From CAWJKP01 sp963843465 (GTDB lineage: Bacteria; Planctomycetota; Planctomycetia; Pirellulales; Thermoguttaceae), in contig CAWJKP010000008.1 of NCBI GenBank assembly GCA_963843465.1, positions 269,162 through 333,161 on the forward strand: DNA of 64,000 bases. The letters run 5' to 3'. The position numbers and the translations under genes were made by a program. The notes beneath the pieces are model-generated. The model made no database searches. It was not told where the DNA came from and saw only the letters and a program-made list of their open reading frames with translations. Below, one piece after another: positions 41,586 through 51,032 of the stretch (position 1 is its first letter; each line of letters begins with the position of its first letter).

Positions 41586-43760
41586 ATGAATCGCGCTTGG
41601 GGTTTTCGGGCGTTGCTCTTGCTGATCCTGCTGGCAGCTCGCGCGGAAGCCGCTGGTCCGGTGAACAAGACCAGGGGCTATGCGCTGTTGGTGGGATGCA
41701 CGCGGTACGAGCGCCTCGCCGAGTCGTTCCAGTTGCAGGGGCCCGCCAATGACGTGCTGATGGTCCGCGACCTCTTAGTGGGACGGTTTGGTTTTCCCAA
41801 GGACTCGGTCACGATTCTCGCGGAAGGTTCCCCAGCGGCTTTGCGGCCCACGCGGGCGAATATCCAGCGGGAGTTCCAACGGCTGACCGATCTGGCCCGG
41901 CCGGGCGATCAGGTGGTGATCTTCCTGGCCGGCCACGGCAGCCAGCAGCCCGGCCCTGACCCCGACAGCCCGGGCGACCCCAAGGCGCTGCGGATGCACA
42001 AGATTTTTCTGCCGGCGGACGTGGGAAAATGGGACAGCCGCAAGAGCACGGTGGCCAACGCCATTACCGATGACGACTTCCATCAGTGGCTCAGCGGCAT
42101 CCGCAAGAGCGGGGCCTTTCTCTGGGTGATCGTCGACGCGTGCCACTCGGGCGGGATGATCCGCGGGGCTGGGGAAGAGGTGGCACGCCGGGTACCGCCT
42201 GAAGTGCTGATACCCCCAGAGGTGATGAACGAGGCCCAATCGCAACCGCGGACTCGCGGAGCCCAGACCGGAGGCGGGGCGGAGGAAGACCCGGGTCTGG
42301 GGATCGCGTCGGAAGAGCAGGCGATGGTGGTGGTTTACGCGGCCCAGGGCAGCGAGGTAACGGTGGAACGAACGCTTCCCGCGGATTCCAGCGACGGCAA
42401 GCGCCGCGGACTGTTCAGTTATACCCTCTGCCAGACGCTTGCGCAGGCCGCCCGGAGCCTGACTTACAACGAGCTCATCCAGCGCGTACAAGCGCACTAC
42501 GTGGAGTCGGGCCGGACGTTTCCCACGCCCTTGGTCCAGGGAAAGGACCGCGATCGTGAAGTGCTGGGGGCCACGCGGTGGCCCGGGCGGTCGCAGATCC
42601 TGCTCGGCAAAGACGAGGACGGGCTGAAGATCAACGCCGGGGCGATCCAGGGCCTGACGAAAGGCACGACCCTGGCGGTTTACCCGCCGCCGGGTCAGGC
42701 GCGGGGAGAAAAGCCTCTGGGCTATGTGCGGATCGCCCAACGGCAGACTCTGGAGTCGCGCGTCGACCCGTGCGCCTTGGATGGTCTCGACACCGATCCC
42801 GATCATCTGACGCTGGGAGGCGTCTGCGAGCCAACCGTCGTCGATTATGGCGACTTGCGGCTGCGGGTAGCCGTGGACCGCCTGGACAACCGCGGACGTG
42901 GGATCCCCGCCGACCAGTACCAGTCGCTTACGGGTATCGTCCGGGACTTGTCCCGCGCGAAGGGATCGCTGGTGAGGCTCGTGGACCAGCCGCGGCAGGC
43001 CGATTGGCTGGTGCGCTGGGATCAGGGCAAGATTTTCTTGATTCCCGGCACCGGGGTGAGCGCGGGGCCGGCTGCCGGTCTGCCGCCGCTGTACGGCCCC
43101 GTCCCGGAGGGCCAGTTGCCCGGCCCCTGGGTCAGCCAGCGATTGACGCAGATTGCCCGCGTGCAGAACCTCAAGCAACTGGCCTCATCCGCGGACGAGG
43201 CGGTGCGCGGCGACGCCGGGGTCAAGATCGGCCTGGAGGTTCGCAGGCTATCCGGCAAGAGCGACCGCCAGGGGCAGCCGGTGCTAGCCAACGGCCGGGG
43301 CTTGACCTTCCACGACGGCGATCGGCTGTTGCTGCGACTGACGAACCCCAACCGGGTCCCGGTCGATGTCACGCTGTTGTACGTCAACGGCGGATTCGGC
43401 ATCGATGCGCTCTATCCCGAGCGGGGCGAGATCAATCGTCTGTCCCCGGGAGAGACCGTGCCGATCCGGTTCCACATCGACGCGAAGACCACCGGGCAGG
43501 AAAATCTGGTGGCGGTCGTCGTTCGCGGCATAGAGGGCCCACCGTTGGATTTCACGTTCCTGGCCCAGCCCACCTTGGAGGCGGCTCGCGGCGCGGAGCG
43601 AACCCGGGGCGGCAGCGCCTTGGCCAGTCCCTTGGGGCGGCTGCTGGAGCACGCGATGTTCGCCTCCGGCAATGCGCGATCGGCCGACCGCGAAAGCTTG
43701 GACGAGTACCGGCTGGAGATGTTCTCCTGGAAGGTAGCTCCCGGGACACGGGAACGATGA
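41586..43760 (+). CDS. Secreted metacaspase / caspase-like peptidase (C14) with C-terminal DUF4384-like domain
   Basis: 724 residues, intact. Signal peptide MNRAWGFRALLLLILLAARA. The caspase domain (about 28-330) begins TRGYALLVGCTRYE, has the catalytic His117 in VVIFLAGHGSQQPG and Cys186 in VIVDACHSGGM. Around residues 570-665 a DUF4384-type beta domain reads GDRLLLRLTNPNRVPVDVTL and FGIDALYPERGE. Such proteins cleave after basic residues and are common in planctomycetes, though their roles are not settled. GAGGAG lies about eleven bases before ATG 41586. Monocistronic between palindromes. Confidence 0.88.
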   Translation: MNRAWGFRALLLLILLAARAEAAGPVNKTRGYALLVGCTRYERLAESFQLQGPANDVLMVRDLLVGRFGFPKDSVTILAEGSPAALRPTRANIQREFQRLTDLARPGDQVVIFLAGHGSQQPGPDPDSPGDPKALRMHKIFLPADVGKWDSRKSTVANAITDDDFHQWLSGIRKSGAFLWVIVDACHSGGMIRGAGEEVARRVPPEVLIPPEVMNEAQSQPRTRGAQTGGGAEEDPGLGIASEEQAMVVVYAAQGSEVTVERTLPADSSDGKRRGLFSYTLCQTLAQAARSLTYNELIQRVQAHYVESGRTFPTPLVQGKDRDREVLGATRWPGRSQILLGKDEDGLKINAGAIQGLTKGTTLAVYPPPGQARGEKPLGYVRIAQRQTLESRVDPCALDGLDTDPDHLTLGGVCEPTVVDYGDLRLRVAVDRLDNRGRGIPADQYQSLTGIVRDLSRAKGSLVRLVDQPRQADWLVRWDQGKIFLIPGTGVSAGPAAGLPPLYGPVPEGQLPGPWVSQRLTQIARVQNLKQLASSADEAVRGDAGVKIGLEVRRLSGKSDRQGQPVLANGRGLTFHDGDRLLLRLTNPNRVPVDVTLLYVNGGFGIDALYPERGEINRLSPGETVPIRFHIDAKTTGQENLVAVVVRGIEGPPLDFTFLAQPTLEAARGAERTRGGSALASPLGRLLEHAMFASGNARSADRESLDEYRLEMFSWKVAPGTRER

Positions 43761-43761
43761 T

Positions 43762-43814
43762 TGTCGCCTTTCGCTCCGCGAAAGCCGCGTTCTTTCGCGG
43801 AGCGAAAGGCGACA
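43762..43814. repeat. Palindromic repeat family P1, second copy
   Basis: Arms 43762-43784 and 43792-43814, with the same 23-bp sequence as the copy at 4352-4404; only the seven-base loop differs. It starts two bases after the metacaspase stop, so it could end that transcript. Confidence 0.85.
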
Positions 43815-43880
43815 CTTGTTTCTGCACCGGTCCTTGGGTTCGGCCGACGAATAACGTCCGCCTGTTCGGCCGATTCTCCT

Positions 43881-44951
43881 TCAAAGTCCCAGCCGCTGGC
43901 GGGCATAAGCCAATCCGGCCCTTACGTTCGCTTCCTCGCGCAATACGCGCTCTTCCGGCGACAAGGAGCTGAATGGCGGCAACTCGGCCGCGCGATGCTC
44001 GCGGACCGTGCGGAGCGTCCGCTCCAACTCGCTGCGGGGCACGTCGCCCAGGGTAACCCAGTATTTCTCGGTCAGGCACGGCACCCGCAAAGGATCGCGG
44101 GTGATCGTCTCCAGGCAGAATCGGATCTCCGGCTTCGCCTTGCGCAACACGGCGATCATCCGCGGCAGGTCGAGGAAGCCTTGGCCCAAGGGCACGTCGG
44201 CATAGAGGAAACCGTCGGCATACTCGCGGACGGCCTGGTCCTTCAAGTGGACGCAAAAGGCCCAGGGGGCCAGGGCTTCGACCACCCGGGCCGGGTCTTC
44301 CAGCAAGGTGAAGTTGTTGCCCATATCCACGCACGCGCCGACCCACGGGCTGCCGATCCCCCGCAGGAGCTCGATTTGTTCGGCCGTGCGATGGTCCTTG
44401 TGGTTCTCGACGGCCAGGCGGACGCCGTGCCGCGCGACGACGGGCGCGGCCAGCTCCAACGAGCGCCGGGCCTGCTGGGCCGCCTGGCGGAATCGCTGGG
44501 CCGAGTCGAAGCTCTCGTAGCGTCGTCCGGGGATGACCACGGTGCGCACCGCGGCGGCGCCGGCCAGCGCCGCCGTGCGGATCTCGGCCTCGAAGCGCTC
44601 CAGGTCGGCCTTATCGGCCGGGGCGGCGAGGATCCCCTCGAGGAACATGCCGCACTCGGCGGCCCGTTTGCGCAGTCGCCGGGCGTAGGCCTCATCGTGG
44701 ATGCCCAGCGGAACCTGGACGCCGCCTGCCCCGAGCCGGCGACCGTGTTCCAGGAAGGTGAAGGGCTCGAAGAGGTTGGCCTTCGGGTCGCGGCGTTTCT
44801 GCGCCTGATTGAGCAGCCCGCAGCAATAGATGACCATGCCCAGGCCGGTTTTCGGCCGCGGCTCGATTTCCGGGGCGGAAAAGGCCCGCCAGCCCACGGC
44901 CGCGGCGGCCATGCCGGCCCCATAGCGCAACAGGTCGCGACGATGCAGCAC
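43881..44951 (-). CDS. Twin-arginine TIM-barrel sugar epimerase (AP2Ec family)
   Basis: 356 residues. GTG 44951 preferred (GACGAAGGAAC upstream), giving LHRRDLLRYGAGMAAAAVGW, a twin-arginine leader; ATG 44990 would add 13. The barrel shows LGAGGVQVPLGIHDEAYARR, AAAVRTVVIPGRRYESFDSA, VRLAVENHKDHRTAEQIELL and ACVDMGNNFTLLEDPARVVE, with metal ligands at E, D and H as in xylose-isomerase-like enzymes. Different from the epimerase at 38011. It lies convergent with the metacaspase and divergent from the Gfo/Idh/MocA gene. Confidence 0.85.
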   Translation of the reverse strand: MLHRRDLLRYGAGMAAAAVGWRAFSAPEIEPRPKTGLGMVIYCCGLLNQAQKRRDPKANLFEPFTFLEHGRRLGAGGVQVPLGIHDEAYARRLRKRAAECGMFLEGILAAPADKADLERFEAEIRTAALAGAAAVRTVVIPGRRYESFDSAQRFRQAAQQARRSLELAAPVVARHGVRLAVENHKDHRTAEQIELLRGIGSPWVGACVDMGNNFTLLEDPARVVEALAPWAFCVHLKDQAVREYADGFLYADVPLGQGFLDLPRMIAVLRKAKPEIRFCLETITRDPLRVPCLTEKYWVTLGDVPRSELERTLRTVREHRAAELPPFSSLSPEERVLREEANVRAGLAYARQRLGL

Positions 44952-45064
44952 GGGCGAGTTCCTTCGTCCTGGAGGGAGGGTTGGGGACATTCCGATCGAG
45001 TATGCACTGCGACCGCGCTGCGGGTCAAGCGCGGAGCGAGATATACTGCTCGCGGCAGCAGCCG

Positions 45065-45128
45065 ACACTAGCCCGAAGCGCGAGCGAGGGACGAAAATGG
45101 CTCCCTCGCTCGCGCTTCGGGCTAGTGT
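45065..45128. repeat. Palindromic repeat family P6
   Basis: Perfect 27-bp arms ACACTAGCCCGAAGCGCGAG (45065-45091, first 20 shown) and its complement at 45102-45128, with loop CGAAAATGGC. It shares the CGAAGCG...CGAGGG core with the repeat at 35089 but has a different outer word. It lies between divergent genes. Confidence 0.9.
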
Positions 45129-45288
45129 ATCGCGGCGCGAGATGCGTGAATCGCAACCGCGTGCGGTGTAGTTGCATGGCCCCCTGCTGCAAAGTAGACT
45201 TGGGGCTGGCGGAAGGACATGCCCCACCCCACCCTAAGCCAGCCGGCACACGGAGCGTGCAGGCTGCTTCCCCCCGGAGGTCAGGCTC

Positions 45289-46690
45289 ATGCAAGATCGA
45301 ACCCATCGGCGGCAACCGGCTCTCGGTCGGCGCGCGTTTCTCGGCGCCGGGGTCGCCACGGCGCTGACTGCGGCCACCTGGCGGCGGGCCTATGGCGCCA
45401 ACGAGCGTTTCGGCATCGGGCTGATCGGCTTCGGGCTGATCGGCCGGGTCCATGCGCGGAGCCTGAAGGCCCAGGCCGACGTGGACGTGGTGGGCGTGGC
45501 CGAGACCTACCGTCCGCGGCTCGAAGCGGCCGCCGCCTTCCTCGACGGCAAGCCTGCCCAATACGGCGATTTCCGCAGGCTGTTGGATCGCAAAGACCTC
45601 GACGGCGTGGTGGTGGCCACGCCCGACCACTGGCACGCCTTGCAGACGATGATGGCTTGTGCGGCCGGCAAGCACGTCTACGTGGAGAAGCCGCTGACGC
45701 TTTTCGTGCGCGAGGGCCGCTGGATGGTCGACGTGGCCCGCCGCACGAAGCGCGTGGTCCAGGTGGGCACGCAGCAGCGGTCCGGCCCGCACTACCAGCG
45801 GGCCCGCAAGCTGATCCGCTCCGGCGCGCTGGGCAAGATCGTTTTGGTACAGTGCAACTACTTTCGCAACCTCGCGCCGGGGTTCGGCAAGCCGGCCGAC
45901 TGCGACCCGCCGCCGGAGCTGGACTGGAACCTGTGGCTGGGCCCCGCCCCGCTGCGGCGATACAACCCCAACCGCGCGATCTACCATTTCCGCTGGTTCT
46001 GGGATTACTCGGGCGGCCAGATGACCAACCTCGGTCAGCATTCGCTGGACACGGTGTACGACTGCATCCCCCTGAAGGGACCCAAGGCGGTGACCAGCGT
46101 CGGCGGGCGGTTCTTCCTCGACGACAATTGCGAGGTGCCCGACACGCAAGACGCGATCCTCGAATACCCGGGTTTCACCACCGTCTGCCAGTATCGCGAA
46201 TGCGCGGCCGGCCACGGCGAGACGGGGATGGGCGGGCTTCTCGTTCGTGGGCACCAAGGGCACCATGCCCCTGAGCCGCGACGGCTTCCAGATCTTCCCC
46301 GACCGCAAGGAGAACCCCACGAACGTGGTGGCGCGGATCCTCGGCGGGCATCCGGTGGGCGGGCCCCAGGAGGTGCCGGACTCGCCCACGCCGCAGTTCT
46401 GGACCGAGCCGGTCAAGGACGCTTCGGGCGATTGGAAGCAACAGTACGTTCTGCACATGCGCAACTTCCTGGAGTGCATCCGTTCCGGAAAGCAGCCGGT
46501 ATCGGACCTCCCCAGCGGCCACCGCGTGGCCACGGCCTGCCACCTGGCCAACATCTCGCTCCGCACCGGCCGGAAGATTTCCTGGGACGCCGAGCGGGAG
46601 GAGATCCACGGCGACGCCGAGGCGGCACGGATGCTGGTGCGACCCTATCGCGCCCCGTGGGACGCGGAGCTGAAGAGCCTGATTTCGTGA
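45289..46690 (+). CDS. Gfo/Idh/MocA-family oxidoreductase, twin-arginine exported (one frameshift)
   Basis: About 467 residues from ATG 45289. LGRRAFLGAGVATALTAATW is a twin-arginine signal. The Rossmann part has FGIGLIGFGLIGRVHARSLK, VVATPDHWHALQTMMACAAG and KHVYVEKPLTLFVREGRWMV with the catalytic EKP lysine. A one-base shift near 46235 separates RECAAGHGETGMG from FVGTKGTMPLSRDGFQIFPD; the C-terminus is WDAELKSLIS. NAD(P)-dependent sugar or inositol dehydrogenase in the periplasm is the family role. Belongs with the exported sugar enzymes around it. Confidence 0.88.
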
Positions 46691-46832
46691 ATGTCCCTGG
46701 AACACGAAATTGCTCCTTGTTCCAGCCTTGAATCCGGTGTATCCTGAGGTCCAATGGACGGAATTCGATCCGTACATTGTTTACCTTGCAAATGATCTAT
46801 CAGCACGGGCGTGGTGCCGGTCTGGTCTTGTT

Positions 46833-46882
46833 AGGGCCTGTGAAACAATAAGTTGGGCAAACTTGTTGTTTCACAGGCCCTT
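46833..46882. repeat. Hairpin repeat P7
   Basis: AGGGCCTGTGAAACAA with a complement TTGTTTCACAGGCCCT enclosing TAAGTT/AACTTG around the loop GGGCAA. About 22 bp per arm. It is 145 bases after the Gfo gene and 43 before the kinase; a terminator for the former is plausible, though no U-run follows. Confidence 0.75.
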
Positions 46883-46924
46883 ACCCGCCTGCACAGTCGG
46901 GGATCTTGCCTGGAGGGCGATCCG

Positions 46925-49900
46925 GTGAGCGTCAGCTTGGAACGGTTCGTCCAAAACCTGACCGAAAGCGGGCTGATGTCCGCCGCGGACATCTCTTCTT
47001 TTCAGGACAGCCTCCCAACCGAGAGGCGGCCGAAGGACGCCGAAACCCTTGCCCGCGAGCTCGTGCGTTCCAATAAGCTGACCAAGTACCAGGTCCAAAT
47101 GGTCTACCAGGGCAAGACCAAAGGGCTTGTATTTGGCCAGTACGTCGTCCTGGACAAGCTGGGCAAAGGCGGCATGGGCGTCGTGCTGAAGGCCCAGCAT
47201 CGCCGCATGAAACGCACGGTGGCGATCAAGGTCCTTTCCTCGGACGCCATGAAGCAGGCCGGGGCCATCGAGCGGTTCCGCCGCGAGGTGGAGGCGGCGG
47301 CCAATCTCTCCCATCCCAACGTCGTCACGGCCTACGACGCCGACGAGTACCAGGGCATGCACTACCTGGCGATGGAGTACGTCGATGGCCGCGACCTGGC
47401 CAAAATGGTCAAGGAGCAGGGGCCACTGGGGGTTCAGCAAGCGGCCGAGTGCATCCTCCAGGCCGTGCGCGGGCTCCAGTACGCCCACAGCAAGGGCATT
47501 ATCCACCGCGACATCAAGCCGGGCAACCTGCTCCTGGACAAAGATGGCACGGTGAAGGTCCTCGACATGGGCCTGGCCCGTATCGCCGAAGTCGAGGCGG
47601 ACCTGGGCGGGGCGGAACGCCTGACCACTGCCGGCCAGGTGATGGGCACCTGCGACTACATGGCGCCGAGCAATCGCTCGATACGCACCAAGCCGACGCC
47701 CGCGCCGATGTCTATTCGCTGGGCTGCACGCTCTACCGTCTGCTGACGGGCAATCCGCCCTACGAGGCCGAGTCGTCCGCCAAGCTGTTCTTGCTGCACC
47801 TGAAGTCGCCGATCCCGTCGCTGTGCACGGCCCGGCCCGAGGTGCCCGAAGCCCTGGACGCCATCTGCCGACGCATGTTGGCGAAGAAACCGGAGGACCG
47901 CTACCAGTCGATGGCCGAGGTGATTGCCGAGCTGGAGGCCTTCTTGGGTTGGTCGTCCGGTCGTTTGCCCGCCGCCGGGCCCGCGACGCCGGAGGAACCG
48001 CCCAGCGAGGCCTCGTCCGAGACGTGGGCCTTTTTGCAGGAAGTTGCGCCGCGGGCGCGCTGACCCAGCAGAAGAAGCCCGCGGCCACGGAGCGAACGCA
48101 GCCGCACGCCGGCCCGGAGCATGACACGGGCTCGAAGGGAAAAGAGGACCGGTCCAAGGGAAAAGAGGACCGGCCCAATTTGCCCGTCCAACCTTCGCTG
48201 GTCGCCCGCCCGACCAACCTCCCGTCGGCGCCCCGTGCTTCGCACAAATTGCGCCTGCCCCGTCTTCCCTTTCCGCACAAATTGCACCTGTCCCCTTTTC
48301 CCCCTCTCCGCAAGGCCCGGGCGGCCGTCGCCAGGGTCCGGCGCAAGACGCTGCTGCTGGCGGGGCTTGCCGGCGGCCTGGTCTTGCTGCTGGGGATCGG
48401 CCTGGCGATCGCCTTCCGCCCGGGGACGCTGGTGGTCGACATCGACCGGCAACTGGGCAAGGACGTGCAACTGGCCGTCAGCCAAGGCGGAGAGAAAGTT
48501 GATCTCGTGGACGCCAGCTCGGGCTGGAGGCTCAGCCTCGGCGCGGGCACGTACGACCTCGCCGTCGAACGCGGCGACGATGACTTCCAACTCGAATCGG
48601 AGAGCGTTACGGTCACGCGCGGCGGTCAAGTGAAGGTCCGGGCCAGGCTCAAACCGGCCCGGTTGGCCGTCGCGCCCTTCGATGCCCAGCAGGCGGCAAA
48701 GTACCAGGAACGCTGGGCCCTGCAGTTGGACGTGCCAGCCGAGATCAGCAACTCCATCGGCATGAAGCTGGTGCTCATTCCGCCGGGCGAGTTCATGATG
48801 GGCTCGCCCCGGGAACTGATCGACGACGAGTGGAAAACGCCTGGCACTGACCAGTGGTACAAGGATCATCTGGCGGGCGAGGGGCCGCAGCACCGGGTGC
48901 GGATCACCAAGCCGTTTTACTTGGGGATCTACAAGGTGACGCAGGAGGAATACCAGCACGTTGTGGGCACCAACCCGAGCGGGTTCTCGGCCGCAGGCAT
49001 GGCGAAGGACAAGGTCGGCGAGCGGAACACGCGGCGATTTCCCGTGGAGCAGGTGTCGTGGGACGATGCGGTGGAGTTCTGCCGAAAACTATCGGAGATG
49101 CCGAAGGAGAAGGCGGCGGGGCGAACGTATCGACTGCCTTCGGAGGCGCAGTGGGAGCATGCGTGCCGTGCGGGAAGCACGGGTCGGTTCAGTTTCAACT
49201 CGGGCCGCAGCGGGATTTCCAAGGAATCCGAGGATAAGCAGCTTGCCGACTACGGGTGGTTCGGCGGCAATTCTGCCGGAATGACACACGTCGTGGGCAT
49301 GAAACGAGCCAACGCGTGGGGATTGTATGATATGCACGGCAACGTGTGGGATTGGTGCCAGGACTGGTACAACGCAGACGACTATGTGAATGCGAAACCG
49401 CTTGAGGAAGATCCGACCGGTCCCCCCAAGGGCTTGCGCCGCGCGGCTCGCGGCGGTACCTGGGACCGCCCGGCCTGGAGCTGCCGGTCGGCGTGCCGCG
49501 GCGAGGCCCAGCCCGGGTTCCGGTTGAACGGCCTGGGCTTCCGCGTCTTGCTCGTTTTGCCGGACAAGCGGGTTGAGCGAGCCGCGCCGCCGAGTCCGAC
49601 GACCGCGCCGACCGCGGCACCGGGCTCGCCCGCCGGCGCCGGCCCGAGCCCCTTCATCGGACCGGATGGGGAATGGAAGCGGTCCTTCGCCGCTGCCCTG
49701 CCCGCCGTCGCCCCCTTCGACGCAACGAAGGCCAAACAACACCAGGAGGCGTGGTCGAAGCACCTCGGCGTGCCGGTCGAGATCGCCAACTCCATCGGCA
49801 TGAAGCTGGTACTTATCCCGCCCGGGGAGTTCACGATGGGCTCGCCGAAAGAGCTGATCGCAGAGGAGTTGAAAACCGCTGACGGCGGGTATTTGGGGCA

Positions 49901-50597
49901 CCTTCCGGGCGAGGCGCCACAACACCGGGTGCGGATCACCAGGCCGTTTTACTTGGGGATGTACGCGGTGACACAGGAGGAGTACCAGCGGGTCATGGGC
50001 GCCAACCCCAGCGCGTTCTCGGCGACGGGCGTGTACAAGGACAAGGTAGCCGGCCAGGACACCAAGCGGCTGCCGGTAGAGAATGTATCGTGGGATGAGG
50101 CGGTGGAGTTCTGCCGAAGACTATCGCAGATGCCCGGGGAGAAGGCAGCGGGGCGAACGTATCGACTACCGTCGGAGGCGCAGTGGGAGTACGCTTGCCG
50201 GGCCGGGAGCACGGGCCGGTTCAGTTTCAGTTCCAGCCGTAGCGGGATTTCCAAGGAGTCCGAGGAGCAGGCGCTCTCCGCTTACGCGTGGTTCAAGGAC
50301 AACGCCGGCGAAATGACGCACGCAGTAGGCGGGAAGCGGCCCAGTGCGTGGGGGCTGCATGAGATGCACGGGAACGTGTGGGAGTGGTGCCAGGACTGGT
50401 ACGAGAACGACTATTATGCAAGGTCGCCCACGGACGATCCGGCGGGGCCTCCCGGGGGCTCGTCCCGCGTGTTTCGCGGCGGTTCCTGGGAGCGCCCGGC
50501 GGCGCACGGGCGGTCGGCACGCCGCTACGACAACGGCCCCGGGTATCGTAGCCACAACCTGGGCTTCCGCGTCTTGCTGGTTTTGGCGGACGCGTAG
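46925..50597 (+). CDS. Ser/Thr protein kinase with membrane anchor and two SUMF1/FGE-like domains (two frameshifts)
   Basis: About 1220 residues from GTG 46925 (CTGGAGGG upstream). Residues 1-60 are a helical leader. The kinase has GKGGMGVVLK, VAIKVL with the ATP lysine, HRDIKPGNLLLD and LDMGLARI, a DMG in place of DFG as often in planctomycetes; then, after a shift near 47667, ADVYSLGCTLYRLLTG. A second shift near 48048 leads to a basic linker and the helix TLLLAGLAGGLVLLLGIGLA. Two SUMF1 domains follow (IGMKLVLIPPGEFMMGSPRE, WEWCQDW; RGGSWERPAAHGRSARR). Neither has the cysteine pair of true formylglycine-generating enzymes, so a binding role is likelier. A linker (about 48120-48310) resembles the dispersed repeat cargo. 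Confidence 0.82.
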
Positions 50598-51032
50598 CGA
50601 TCCGTGGCACGAGTCAAAACTCTGCCTCGCCGGCGCCCGCATCCGCGTGGAGATCGACGGGGCGACCCGCCCGACCGCCCAAAGTGCGCATAATCCTTGA
50701 CCTCCTTGTTGGATTGGTGCAAAATGGAAATGTGAGGCTCTTTACCCCTCCTGTAGAGGGATGCGCCTAGCGCAGCTTCCCCAAACCCCGGCTATCTCCC
50801 TTCTGGAGATGGGGTCTCGCTTGCGTAGCGATTATCGCCCACTTGCAAACGTCGTAGCCCGGTCGTTCGTAGTCCCGCCTCTAGGCGGACCCCTTATTCC
50901 GGGTGGTGTTCTTTGCCGCTATTTTTCAAGCATCTGGTGGTTCCGGCAAAGACTATTTGCGCGATTTGGATTAGGATGACGTTTGTGCCGCTGGCGACTG
51001 TCCTGGGAAAACGGCCGTAGAGGAAATCGAAG
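50598..51032. other. Intergenic stretch with a half palindrome
   Basis: Holds GTTCGTAGTCCCGCCT, a partial copy of the repeat at 41194, at about 50867. No reading frame or RNA is supported. TAGAGGAAATCGAAG just before 51033 is the ribosome site of the next gene. Confidence 0.4.

Noticed and set aside
49585..50597. True sulfatase-activating formylglycine-generating enzyme
   Set aside because: The SUMF1 fold is clear, but the cysteine pair expected near the C-terminal RGGSW region is not present in either domain (the second reads RPAAHGRSARRYDNG).
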